From Manduca sexta (taxonomy: Eukaryota; Arthropoda; Insecta; Lepidoptera; Sphingidae), in the NCBI RefSeq assembly GCF_014839805.1, contig NC_051130.1, positions 9,176,001 through 9,240,000 of the forward strand: a DNA stretch of 64,000 bases. The letters are read 5' to 3'. The notes under the pieces are model-generated. The model worked only from the letters and a program-made list of their open reading frames with translations. It ran no database searches and was not told the origin of the DNA. The position numbers were made by a program, and so were the translations under genes. This document shows positions 12,122-23,029 of this stretch, one piece after another. The first letter of the stretch is position 1. Each line of letters opens with the position of its first letter.

Positions 12122-12760
12122 TATTATTGAAAAATTGGACCAATTTATTTACTTGGGCTCCAGTATATCTAACACCGGTACTTGTGAGTCAGAAATCCGA
12201 CGCAGAATTGGAATGGCAAAAGGCGCTATGGGCCAACTAAAGGGAATATGGAAAGACAGGAACATCCGAAATAAGACCAAACAACAACTGGTTCGAACAT
12301 TAGTATTCTCCATATTTCTATACGGAGCCGAAACATGGACGCTCAGAGCTAATGACCGGAAACGCATTGACGCCTTTGAGATGTGGTGCTGGAGAAGAAT
12401 GTTACGCATACCCTGGACAGCCAAACGTACTAATGTGTCGATACTCAAGGAGCTAAGGATTTCAACTAGGCTTTCGACCATCTGCCTGAAACGAGTCCTT
12501 GAGTATTTCGGCCATATTGCCCGGAAGAATGGTGACAATCTTGAGAAGATCGTTATTACCGGCAAAGTCCAAAGTAAAAGATCTCGAGGGCGAAATCCGA
12601 TGCGCTGGTCGGACCAAATCCGCTCCGCTCTTGACAGCAACATGTATGAAGCAATCCACGTTGCAGAGAACCGGCACCGTTGGCGCAGTATAGTTCGGAA
12701 TAAAATGATCCGTGTAGGGGGTCACGACCCTCAGCATTGAGGACATCGACGCAAGAAGAA
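12122..12760 (+). mobile_element. 5'-truncated RTE-type LINE fragment
   Basis: This is the 3' end of a non-LTR retrotransposon, beginning inside the reverse-transcriptase domain, downstream of the catalytic YADD box. It was inserted into a copy of repeat M: the M sequence breaks at 'tggtattccacta' and resumes at 'cgctcgccatcctgag', which are contiguous in the intact copies. Exact borders are uncertain by about 10-15 bp because of an A-rich start and no clear target duplication. Confidence 0.7.
12135..12740 (+). pseudogene. RTE-clade reverse transcriptase, C-terminal fragment
   Basis: The 201-residue reading frame is intact from the break point to its stop. It begins with a YLGSSIS motif, then has ETWTL and the typical 'R.I.AFEMWCWRRMLRI.W' segment, and later 'GRNPMRWSDQI'. 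These are hallmarks of the end of RTE-type (often BovB-like in insect annotation) ORF2 proteins, after the catalytic palm. Endonuclease, fingers and YADD are absent, so it cannot be an active enzyme. The frame has stayed open, so the insertion is probably young. It lies in opposite orientation to the host repeat M. Large ORFs on the other strand are shadows. Confidence 0.8.
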
Positions 12761-12935
12761 GACGCTCGCCATCCTGAGACGTGACATGTTAACTTTTATT
12801 ATGTCCAGTAGTTACTGGCTACAATGTCCTTTAAACCGGAACATAACAGTGACTAAATACTGCTGCTTGGCGGCAGAAATATACATTGCGGCAATACCTA
12901 CCCAGGCGAACTCTCTCATATGAGCGACCTACTAA
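12761..12935 (-). repeat. Interspersed repeat M, 5'-side half
   Basis: It contains the reverse complement of 'ctctcatatg.gagagt.cgcctgggtaggta.c.ccgcaatg' and 'gccaagcagcagt', as in the copies at 16951 and 39393. Together with 12015-12121 it makes one complete copy interrupted by the LINE. Confidence 0.7.
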
Positions 12936-13082
12936 CAGTAAAAACTTTATTTTTAAACTAACATAGCTTGACAGATCTCCTAAGCTGTTAATGTTATGCT
13001 AGGAACAGCGCTGGAACAATGGCACTCTTAATTGAACAAAGGATCGAGAGACATTCTGAAAAAAATCCTTGTACGGAATAAT

Positions 13083-13412
13083 TAAAAACGGTAACCTAGT
13101 TGGGTGTGGACCGGACTGCCGAGACGAAAGTCTGCATGTTCAAATTCCAAGGAGATGTGTACATCTGTGTACAAAATAATGTACGTATTCTTTGTGAGTT
13201 ATCGCTTGCTTTCACGATGAAGCAAACATAATGAGGAAACCTGCATACCTGAGAAGTTCTCTATAGGAGTTTTGGGGGTATGTGAAGTCTACCAATTTGC
13301 ACTAGGCCAGCGTGATGGACTAAGGCCTTATCCTTCTTAGTGGAAGAGGAGGCTCATACCCAGCAGTAGGACAGTATATAATACAGAGCTGTTATTATTA
13401 TTACTATAATAA
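13083..13412 (+). repeat. tRNA-derived SINE-like repeat S1
   Basis: It starts with TAACCTAGTTGGGTG, resembling a tRNA A box. About 40 bp later comes GCATGTTCAAATTCC, resembling a B box. A tRNA-unrelated body follows (TTCTTTGTGAGTTATCGCTTG, CTGAGAAGTTCTCTATAGGA) and an ATT-rich tail. Five further copies or parts are in the window. Confidence 0.75.
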
Positions 13413-16311
13413 TTAAAAGAGAACATTTTACTCATACCTATAACATTTAAAAGATTTTAAAGTTGTAAGTCACAATATTCGATATATACTTCAGCTAGAG
13501 AGTCGACTGACAAAAGGTGATTGCCCCCCACCAGCCGACACAATTATGCCGGCCTGATTGAACCGGAAAGTACATACATTGTATACTATAGTATTACTTC
13601 CATTCGAGTAGACGTAAAAGCTTTTATCTTAATTACATCATCTAGACCTTATATTCACTTAAAAGAGTTAGAATTGCGAGCATATGAGAGAATATAGAAT
13701 TCCATACATATTACACAACACTCTCAAAGAAAATTCACACTTACATAATAAAACCTAAATTACCATTAAATAAACAATAAAATACAGACTACGCCCTCGC
13801 TCCGCCGTATTCACCCAACCAAAAAGCCTTAAAAACCAGGAAAAGAAATATCCACAGTGTAAAAAAGCATTTCCCGTTTGAAAGCAGCTTACTGGATAAA
13901 CATATTGATGGCGCCTTTCATAGCTACAGTTGAGTCATTGAGAATTCTCTCACATAAGTGCCGTTCCTCTCCGCTAGTGTTTGGTTCAGTGGCTTTTAAC
14001 CGTTGAACCGAGCGTTTTGTACATCACGTGCGCTACTTTACGATTTGAGATGGCCAGTATTTTGCTTGAGATCGTTTCCTTTGCCTAAACATGCCTTTGG
14101 CTTCAAAGACGTTAGGTTTTTCAAATTTGGAATTTTAGTTTTCACGTTATTTGACGTATTTTTTGTGTATGTTTACTCTACACTAATACATAAAGCTGAA
14201 GAGTTTGTGTGTTTGAACGCGCTAATGTCAGTAATTACTAAACCGATTTTGTTTTTTTTTCACTAATAGAAAGCTACCTTAGTCCTGAGTGCTATAGGGT
14301 ACTTTTATCCCGGAAAACTTGTTCACGCGGACGGAGCAGCGAGCAAAAGCTAGTTTTTAACATGCTATCCCAAAAATGTTTTACCATTTTTGGGATATCA
14401 TGTACATATAATATCATATAATTGTACCATTATAATAGTATAGTATGGATTTTACGCTTTTGGGCTCTTACCGCTGTAGGTCGCTACCTAATTTCTACGT
14501 GAATTAGTTTAAAAGCTAAAATTAAAGGATAATAACATTTAAGTTTATAAAATATACAGGATCTATCAGCAATTACAATATTTCAAACGCGCAATTTCGG
14601 AGATTACGAAGGCGTAGTTTGTGAAGACATTTTCGGAGTTCGGTCCGACGCTTATTATAATTAGATGTAATAGTTATGTCTTGAACTCATTCCAAGTTTA
14701 TCCTGTTATAAATTAGTAAAATTACAATCTATTTTGATGAACTGATGAATGAAAATTTATTTATAAAGCTTGAAGTTTTTCTCAGGCAAGTCGTCGAATG
14801 CTATCACTAAGAACTATGAACAGCATGTACACCACTCAGAACTTATATTATTCGCACTAATATGTTATAGTAAGAGCATTTAGTAGTATTTTGTCTGCAT
14901 ATAATATATTATGAGACTTTTTTACTCTCTAAATCGAGAACTCGTGATAAAATAGATCTACGAAAGTAATTGTACCTATTTCTGTTGACATTTACGCTAG
15001 ATAATCAGAATATAATGTAATAGTAAACAAACAAACAAAATAAATTGGATTGGATTAGATATGTAATAATAAATACATTTCAAAGACGATTAAATTTATA
15101 CGGATAGCCAAAAATCAAATATCCAACGCGTTAAAATTCTTTTAAAAAAATAAGACGTCGTTTTATTTTTTATTTAATCATCATCATTAAATTCAAGTGT
15201 TGGTAATTTCACCGTCCATTTCCTTGTACCCGCCATTTGCAGCAAAAAGGATACACTAAAGAGGGTTGATTAAAAAGTTCAAACAAGCTAACGATATTTC
15301 CTACGTTTATTCACTGTAAATAATGTAAACTTGGATTACGAGTAACGCGGTAATAGTTAGTAACAATTTAATTACATAAGTAATATTTCAAATACATTTG
15401 TTTAATGGCATTTTAATACCTTTGTTTTAATCTACTTCATTATGTTTAGTTACGACGCCTTGGTAAATTTCGTCGAGATTCGTTGGATGCAGACTATGAT
15501 CTGCAAATTTTTAAGAGAAGCCTATGTACAGCAATGGACTTACAAAGTATAATTATGACCATGATGATATTTACGATGTGTACTCATTAATTGAATCTTT
15601 GGCGATATCTCTATTTGGACAATATATTGTTATGAAGCTGCCTTGTGCAAATCAGTGTAGTTATATTCCACATAATACAGGCGTTATCACTATTTGGTAG
15701 ATTTCTCGTATGAGATAATCCGTCTAGGTAAGTACCACCGTAATACCATTCTGTCGCGAAAGAGTATGATCGCTAGTTGTAAGTTATTTGTATTCGCCCC
15801 TATAGCGAACATCATACACAAGGTTTAAAATCCGCCATAAAAGCTCATGTAAATGTGTCGCGTTCCGGGATCAGCTTATGTTTATTCGGTTTCAAAAAGG
15901 TCGGCATAATCGTGTCGGCTAGCAAGCGAGAATCATCCCTTATCTTCTAGTCTTTACTATAGTTTAAGGTACTATCTATTAAGCATGCTGTGCCTACATG
16001 TAATAGGTTACAAACATAGTACAACCATTTTTGTCAATAGTACTTAAGGCATATTATATTGTTTGTATAAAGTTATGTAGACCAAAAAAAAAAACAGTCA
16101 ACAATAACTGTTGCGCTTTGGTTTGAAAGACAATGTATGTATGTTATTATTAGACATTGTCTTAGGCGACGATTACAATGCAATAACACGTACTGATTTG
16201 CAATTCATGTTCTAGGTCGTTTTGCAACAGTTCACGCTTAGGATTAAACGAGCGCCTTACTCGTCTCGTTAAGTCTATCAACGACGTATAAATAAAAGCT
16301 ATTTTACAACA
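13413..16311. other. Non-coding AT-rich DNA
   Basis: No gene seen. It holds a repeat C fragment (about 13490-13580), a repeat ending ACGGAGCAGCGAGCAAAAGC (about 14190-14356), a hairpin at 14367-14397 with arms ATCCCAAAAATG and CATTTTTGGGAT, and a possible diverged repeat M fragment at about 15697-15770. Confidence 0.45.
14190..14356 (+). repeat. Interspersed repeat, 'GCAAAAGCTAG' terminal family
   Basis: The 3' part reads 'acttttatcccggaaaac' followed by a GC-rich block and GAGCAAAAGCTAGT, as in the copies near 49460-49522 and 59760-59805. Confidence 0.6.
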
Positions 16312-16635
16312 AAGCAGCGATAGCCTAGTTGGTTGTGGAACGGACAGCCGAGACGAATTTCCGCAGGTTCAAAACCGAAGGGCACACACCTCTGACTTTT
16401 CTAGAATTAAGGGTGTATTCTTTGTGAATTATCGTTTGCTTTAACGGTGAAGGGAAACATCGTGAGAAAATCTGTATACCTGAGAAGTTCTCTATAGGAA
16501 ATTCGAAAGTGTGCGAAGTCTATCAATCCGCACTAGGCCAGCGTAGTGGACTATGTCTTAATCCCTCTCAGTAATAGAGGAGGCACGTGCCCAACAATGG
16601 GACAGTATATAATACAGGGCTAATATTATTTACAA
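16312..16635 (+). repeat. tRNA-derived SINE-like repeat S1
   Basis: GATAGCCTAGTTGGTTGTGG (A-box-like) is followed by CGCAGGTTCAAAACC (B-box-like), the conserved body and a tail ending 'acagtatataatacagggct'. This is one of the most complete + strand copies. Confidence 0.75.
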
Positions 16636-16950
16636 CGAATGCGGAAACGAGCATCCAACAAAATATTTGCGGTATTAAATGTTTGTCGGTTAGTGTCGTA
16701 AAATGCCAAAGTAAACGGTAAAGGGGTCGTTAAATGTGAGTATATATAATAATTATCCGCTCTCACATTACTCGGTTACCCGTAAATACTCGTAAACGAT
16801 TTAATGTGGTCTTCTGTGGCCATAAGGCGTTTACTTTGGATTTAAACATATAATTAAATTGACTGTCTATTAACTAAGTCACCTTTATCTTCTCTGAATT
16901 GGATAAGGTTTAAAGGACTATTATCTTTTTATATTAAATAAATTTACTGG

Positions 16951-17210
16951 TTGTAGGTCTCTCATATGCGAGAGTCCGCCTGGGTAGGTACCACCGCAAT
17001 GTCTATTTTTGCCGCCAAGCAGCAGTGTATAGACACGGACATGTTAAGACTTAACATCTCATGTCTCAGGATGGCGAGGGCAGTAGAATACTAAACAATG
17101 CTTTGTAATTCAAGGTGTTGGACAGTGTTTCTACTGTTTATGGGCGGTCGTATCGCTTACCATCAGGCGAACGGCAAGCTCGTCTTGTCTTACAAGACAA
17201 TAAAAAAATA
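16951..17210 (+). repeat. Interspersed repeat M
   Basis: The copy runs from GGTCTCTCATATGCGAGAGT to ACGGCAAGCTCGTCTTGTCT and an A-rich end. A middle segment present in the copy at 39393 is missing here. It is useful as the uninterrupted reference for the LINE insertion at 12122. Confidence 0.7.
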
Positions 17211-17690
17211 TATCAGCACTGAGTTGTGAAAGGTCCATACAACTCGATCCCTGCCGGCTTCCCTTTCCTAACATGTATGTGTTAAATTTAACTATCATTA
17301 GAACGATTTGCAGACTGCATTTATGTATACTAGTACCTAAATTATGTTGCACCCTTTTGAAAACTCTCACCTCTCGCCATTTTTTATTTCATTGATAGAC
17401 GCACAGCCAAAATAGCGACACTTGCGACTTGATATTTAATGCACGTAATATCACCAGAAACACCAATAAAATAATTTACGCAACAATAGATGAAGGGTGA
17501 AATTTTTCGAAAGGGGACCCGAAACAAAATATACTCATTGTATTTTAGTTCACTATGCTATAAATATTAATTATTTAATGTTAATAATATTCATTTTAAT
17601 AGTTTGTTTATAGAAATAATAAAAAGGAAGTCGGTAGGAATCAGATTATATGGATTCTTTGCTACTGGTACGCATAGATTTTTGTTTTGA
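17190..17690. repeat. Inverted pair of repeat G copies
   Basis: A - copy (about 17190-17390) and a + copy (about 17490-17690) face away from each other around about 100 bp of spacer. Shared blocks are 'ccctgccggcttccctttc' and its complement, and 'aaatttttcgaaaggg.acccg'. Confidence 0.5.
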
Positions 17691-18520
17691 TTAGAAGAAA
17701 ATTTGAAGTGGTAGATGTACTGGGTATGATAGGAGTTAAGATTGCATCTTTCATGTCATTAAATGTCCCATGAACTGTTACCGAAAATGTGACCATTCTT
17801 TCAGTATCAAGAAGCCCACTTTAACTTTTGTTGATTGCTTTTAAATTTATGCATTTGTTAATAATTTTACTTAACTATATACCAAGCTAAGAAAGCCGAT
17901 GGTAGATGCAATAAATAGGAAAATAAAAAATAAATCGGAGTGTTGTACCGTTATTTATTTATTTAAGGACCTCCAACGAATGATACACGGAATATAATAA
18001 ATACAATATCGTAGCATTTTTACAATTAGCAATGTGACGTGCCTCTTCAATTATAGGAGACCACAGCATATTTAATATAATATATATATTTAATACAACG
18101 GATTTTTACACAGGAAACCCTTTGAGAAGAGCTATATAGGAATAGAATATAAAAAATCAAATTACACGTTTCTCTCCAGATTCTGAAGTACAAAACACAG
18201 TACCAGTTTAATATGATAATATTTTTCACTTTACAACACTTTTGCGATGTCCTGGCACACCTGACGCTCGAACAAGTTCTGACGTGGCGAAATTTAATAA
18301 CCTGAATAATAATGTCGGTCGGTGCCTTACACCGTCGTAAAATGGTATAAACAACAGGCAAGTTTAAACACATTACAGAAGTTTCATTTAGTATTCAAGA
18401 TTGGTCAATGGCTGTGTATTTGTGGACTGGAGTAATTAAAATAATGATTTCTTATTTAGACGAATTTTTGATATTAAAATAAAACCGCGTTTCGAAGATT
18501 TTGTGGCTGTGTAATCATGA
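17691..18520. other. Non-coding AT-rich DNA flanking the composite transposon
   Basis: No gene seen. The last three bases, TGA at 18518-18520, are the likely left target duplicate of the composite transposon. Confidence 0.45.
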
Positions 18521-18997
18521 TAGTCTAAGATCCCGCTGCAGAATTAGTGCGCTCATCGAGTATATCGATGGGTCCTATGTATATGGGCCAAACTAACAAT
18601 TTGGCCATTTTGACTTTTTTATGGTAAACGCATTTTATCTATATAATGAATCAAGTGAGCTATTAAAAAAAAATAGATTTTTGCATAGAAACACGATTTT
18701 TTATTACAGTATAACGGCATATGTAACATAAATTTAAACGTACAAGGTCCTAAGAGTAGTTAGAGACTTATACGCGGCGAGTTCCCGCGCGTTTGTTTAC
18801 GATTGGGACCAATCAGCTGGTTTGACACTATACGTTGAACGGAACAACGGCCGCACTGTGATGAATACAAATCTAATTGTTGTGTTTTTGCGTTACAATT
18901 TAGTTTAATAAGTAAAAGATGGCATCCAATTATCGTGTTAAGTTGAGTAGAAGTCGGAATTTTGTGAATTTGGCATTGATGCAGAAATGATAAAAGT

Positions 18998-20291
18998 GTG
19001 CTGGACCACATCAAGTCCTTTGAACCGGTTGATTCACATTATTGTCGTAAAGACAGTAATAAACTTTATTTAGATGGCTCTTTAAGTTTATCCGAATGTT
19101 CATGTTATCAAAAGAATGGTATGATTCAACTAAATATGGTAGTAAATATGAGTCGTTACGGCAATACAGGGATATAGTAACTAAAAATATTAATTTATCA
19201 TTTCACCAGCCAAAAAAAGACCAATGCCATAGTTGTCATTCTTTTAAAAACGGTCCTGTGACTCCTGAGAATAAAATATTTTATGAAAATCATATACTTT
19301 GCAAAAATCAGGTTAGATCTTTAAAGGAAAAGGATAAACGTGATTCACAAAATGATACGAAAATATTCTGCGCTACTTTTGATTTGCAAAAAGTGTTGTT
19401 GTCCCCAAGTGGTGAAATTAGTCTATTTTATTACAGCAAAAGGTTGAAAATACATAACTTATCAGTCTTCGATATTAGTAAGTTAATTGGTACCTGTTAC
19501 TTATGGAATGAACAAATTGCAATAAAGGGATCGAACGAAATAGCGAGCTGTATTTATAATATTATTACATTGAAAAGTCAAGAAGGTTGTGACGATTTCA
19601 GATTTTGGTCAGACAATTGCACTGGCCAAAACCGAAACAGGATTATGTTTTTTATGTATCTATACGCTGCTAAACAGTTTAATTTGAATGTAAACCACAC
19701 TTTTCTTGAAGTAGGCCACACGCAGAATGAAAGCGACTCCATACATGCCACCATTGAAAAAGCTTCAAAATATAAGAATATTTATACACCCTCTGAGTGG
19801 AGCTCATTGATTCGATGGGCGAAATCAAAAGGAAGTCCTTATAACGTCATAGACGAATTTAAGAATATGATTTATGACTTCAAAAAGATGCAGACAAATA
19901 CTCAGTTTAACTGGACTAAAAACTCAGAAGGACAAAAAATTCATTGGTTTAAAATAAAACAAATTCCGTAAGCCGAGACGAACCGTACGTTTTATACTAT
20001 GAATATAATTTGGGTAGTGAAGATGCTATTGAAAATCATATTAATATCTTAGATCACCCAGTACAAACAAGAAGACAAATTGCCAATAGACCAACTGATA
20101 TTCCTCTGCAACTATGTTACAATCAGCTATTACCAATACAACCTTCCAAGAAGAAAGACTTGCTTGATTTATGTCGAAAAAATATTATCCCACCGGTATA
20201 CCATAGTTATTATGAAAATTTAATAGCATCTAATGACATTGTGACTATTAATGAAAGCGATAATGAAGACATTTTAATAAACACTTATTAA
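18998..20291 (+). pseudogene. Broken transposase-like gene, DUF7869 type
   Basis: Three reading-frame segments together resemble the eukaryotic DUF7869-type proteins (recalled family, not searched). Segment 1 (18998 to about 19097) has 'SHYCRK.S...YL'. Segment 2 (19096-19971, 291 codons) has 'NLSFHQPKKDQCHSC' (C44-x2-C47), FDLQ (D96), WSDNCTGQN (D173) and VGHTQNESDS (E212, D214). Segment 3 (up to 20291, 93 codons from the first ATG) is a tyrosine-rich tail. A one-base loss near 19098 and another frame change near 19970 break it. The 5' half expected in the family is missing. Three spaced acidic residues after beta-strand-like segments suggest an RNase H-like DDE/D fold, which is inference. 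Its place inside an inverted-repeat element suggests it is the transposase. Confidence 0.6.
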
Positions 20292-21070
20292 GAATTACTA
20301 GTAAATTTTACCATTAACGTTGATTTTGATAATTTTATTACTTGATTATATTACTTACAGAGATATTTTTTTTGTTTACATCAGAAAGGTTTTTATTTTT
20401 GTTATTTTTTTTTGTAATTTTATTAAGAAAATAATAACGTGAAGTACGTAGTTTTGTTAATAAAACTAAGATCTTCAGTAACAGTTTCCTTCTTATATTT
20501 TTTTGTTGGTAATTTTTATCATTAAAAATACCAAAAAAGACTGAATTCGGGTCCATATGTGTACTTATAAGGCTAATTAAATTTTTATTTAAATAAATGA
20601 ATAAAACTAATGTGTGTTTTTTATGATCTATCTGAAAACTCAGTCAATAGGTTAGCAGATTTTACAACGTATAAATGTCAATGTGACATAAATAACTAAA
20701 TATCCTAATATCTTTTATTTTTATTTATAAATTATTAACTACTTCAATTGTTAGTTGATTTTATGGGTGGAAAATAAAAAAAATATGTAATTTATGCTAA
20801 TTACCGTAATACGCGTATAATGGCCAATATGGCACAATGGCCCTTTTAGGGTGTTTTTGAAAAAAAAAATTTTTAACAAAAACTATCGTATAAGGGCCCA
20901 TGTGACGTACAAAAAAAACCGGTAAATGTATATATAAAATACTATAATATAAATGAGGAGGATAATTGTCATAGCTAACAAGCAAAATTTCATAAACTTC
21001 GGATTTATAAATCTAAAGTTATAGTAAATTTTAACTTTGGAAGCCTCTCCTGTAAAGTTGTAATTTTGCA
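20292..21070. other. AT-rich 3' part of the nested transposon
   Basis: I see no coding potential between the end of the DUF7869-like gene and the right inverted repeat. The sequence is very AT-rich with several A/T runs. Confidence 0.5.
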
Positions 21071-21101
21071 TTTTGGCCCATATACATAGGACCCATCGAT
21101 A

Positions 21102-21554
21102 TGTTAAAAACTACATTCTTACACATATTTATGCTTAGAAGAATATATATCTACTAGGTTGCCTATTAAAACTTGGCCGCAAATATTTTAAATTAAATTA
21201 TTGTTAATTGATTTTTCGGAAAACATTTCATTCATTTGTTTTTCAAATAAAATATCGTCCACTTCATGACAATACACATAAAGACTCTGAAAAACGACGG
21301 TTGCCGTTGCGCACTTGGCCGCACCTCTTCGCAGCCAGGTGTAAGCAGGTATGACTATGATACATTTACTCGTTCATAATGTATATTTATTAGCTATACA
21401 TCAAATTAAAGCTGAATTTTTTCTGTTGATCATGATACACGGTTGCCTAATTAAATCTGGCCGCAAATAAGGGTTGCCGACTCTTAAAAATGATAAATAT
21501 TGAAGGTAGAGTGAAAGAGAGCTAGCGCGTTATATTACCAGTCAGAAAAGGATA
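21102..21554. repeat. Left long inverted repeat of copy 1, inner part
   Basis: It is the reverse complement, with few changes, of 22373 to about 22820, and near-identical to 44675-45125 in copy 2. It contains a CTGGCCGCAAATAAGGGTTG block also found at about 45030. Confidence 0.85.
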
Positions 21555-21616
21555 ACATACATAGCATGTAGTACATAATAAGGTTACATTCCCGTGACAC
21601 ACGTCATGTAGCTGTC

Positions 21617-21877
21617 ATGTTTGCCGGCAAACATTCCGATGCTAAATGGGTTAATAAACTTCGAATAAAATTCATGAGGATGAAGGCGTGTTTTCTGTGT
21701 GAGAAAAAATGCAATGTACTTGACTTTGATGATGCATCATTCAAAAAGTGTTTGCTAATGTTATTATTTCGTCGTAAAAAAAAAAAAAATACAATGATAT
21801 TATATTAACAATTGAATCTACCTATGACTTTGGATATCATACAGCGTGTCTTAAAAAAAATTACAGTTTTAAAGCAT
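21617..21877 (+). pseudogene. N-terminal zinc-finger-like fragment of the long-TIR transposon protein
   Basis: The ATG at 21617 opens a frame with 'KACFLCEKKC' (C-x2-C), then 'FKKCLLMLLFRRKKK'. After an A run at about 21777-21789 the likely frame changes and continues with GYHTACLKKNY, ending at a stop near 21877. This layout (a CxxC near the start, a basic segment, then GYH-x2-C-x-K) resembles the N-terminus of many large uncharacterised invertebrate transposon proteins. It is cut off after about 85 codons by the internal deletion of this copy. Confidence 0.55.
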
Positions 21878-21896
21878 AAAGATACAGAAGAATTCT

Positions 21897-22067
21897 ACAT
21901 GGTTTCTGGGAGATTCAGCTCCAATGCAGGTTGAAAATGTTCTCTGTGATTCCACGAACAAATCTTCCGATAATGACGATGATTATGATATTTTTAGCGA
22001 TGAAAGTTATGAAAGTGATAGCTTCTATGATAGTGAAAATGAAAGCTCTGATGGTTCAGATTTTTAA
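21897..22067 (+). pseudogene. Acidic C-terminal fragment of the long-TIR transposon protein (copy 1)
   Basis: The frame reads TWFLGDSAPMQVENVL and then a Ser/Asp/Glu-rich tail ending DGSDF and a stop at 22065-22067. It is almost identical to 45369-45539 in copy 2. The residues immediately before it are not shared with copy 2, so the deletion joint lies at about 21896. Confidence 0.65.
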
Positions 22068-22372
22068 ATAAAATTTACGGATAGATAAGATACGTTTGTT
22101 TAATTTTTGAGTTACTTAAATGCTTCATTTATATGTAATAAGTTATTGAATACTTAAATAAAATATAATATTTACTCAAACAGTACTTGCACCTAATTTT
22201 ATTTTTAATGGATAGTAATTTATTGTGGTAATTTTTACATTTATCATTTTGAGAAGACTTTTTTTGGAGTATTTATTAAGTTGTATCTACTATTGTTTTA
22301 ACTGGTGGTTGAGAACACGATCATCAGGCGTATGCGCAATGGCTCAAAAGTGTCGTACAGCTAGTACTCGCT

Positions 22373-22868
22373 ATCCTTTTCTGACTGGTAATATTACGCG
22401 CTAGCTCTCTTTCACTCTACCTTCAATATTTATCATTTTTAAGAGTCGGCAACCCTTATTTGCGGCTAGATTTAATTAGGCAACCGTGTATCATGATCAA
22501 CAGAAAAAATTCAGCTTTAATTTGATGTATAGCTAATAAATATACATTATGAACGAGTAAATGTATCATAGTCATACCTGCTTACACCTGGCTGCGAAGA
22601 GGTGCGGCCAAGTGCGCAACGGCAACTGTGGTTTTTCAGAGTCTTTATGTGTATTGTCATGAAGTGGACGCTATTTTATTTGAAAAACAAATGAATGAAA
22701 TGTTTTCCGAAAAATCAATTAACAATAATTTAATTAAAAATATTTGCGGCCAAGTTTTAATAGGCAACCTAGTAGATATATATTCTTCTAAGCATAAATA
22801 TGTGTAAGAATGTAGTTTTTAACATGTACTCGATGAGTGCACTAATTCTGCAGTGGGATCTCGTACTA
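22373..22868. repeat. Right long inverted repeat of copy 1 (uninterrupted)
   Basis: A 496-bp arm, the complement of the left arm. It is the empty-site reference for the mariner insertion in copy 2: here CCTAGTAGATATATATTCTT is continuous, while in copy 2 the same place is split by 1.3 kb. Confidence 0.85.
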
Positions 22869-23029
22869 TGAAGTCACGGAGGGCGAAAAAATAATAATTT
22901 ATCGCAAATAAATTCGTAAAGTATTTACATTTTAATATAAAAAAAAAATATGTTACTTAATTTTGCTTTTATGCATATCACTGATTTATACAGAGGTATT
23001 TTTTATACAGGCTCAGCATATTACGCACA

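Larger units (their letters stand above)
18565..21099 (+). mobile_element. Nested DNA transposon with DUF7869-like gene
   Basis: A 28-bp perfect inverted repeat begins TCGATGGGTCCTATGTATAT at 18565 and its complement ends at 21099. Copy 2 of the host transposon has the uninterrupted site (CATCGAGTATATGTTAAAAA at about 44664). Comparison shows an insertion with either a TA duplication (18563-18564 and 21100-21101) or ATAT, depending on which terminal bases are counted as element. The interior holds the broken gene at 18998-20291 and AT-rich non-coding DNA at 20292-21070. The 2,535-bp element is a genuine mobile unit by the empty-site test. Confidence 0.85.
18521..22868. mobile_element. Long-inverted-repeat DNA transposon, copy 1 (composite, non-autonomous)
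   Basis: The ends read TAGTCTAAGATCCC (left) and TAGTACGAGATCCC (right, reverse complement). They begin inverted repeats of about 497 bp. The right arm is 22373-22868. The left arm is 18521-18564 plus about 21102-21554, interrupted by a second transposon. TGA flanks both ends (18518-18520 and 22869-22871), a possible 3-bp target duplication. Between the arms are an N-terminal zinc-finger-like fragment (21617-21877) and an acidic C-terminal fragment (21897-22067) joined by a deletion. Without the nested element the copy is about 1.8 kb. I cannot assign a named superfamily. Confidence 0.8.

Noticed and set aside
12149..12746. Two - strand ORFs over the RTE fragment
   Set aside because: They are shadows of the intact + strand RTE frame.
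18047..18373. 108-codon - strand ORF near the left flank of transposon copy 1
   Set aside because: No domain, low complexity in parts, and no copy or splice support.
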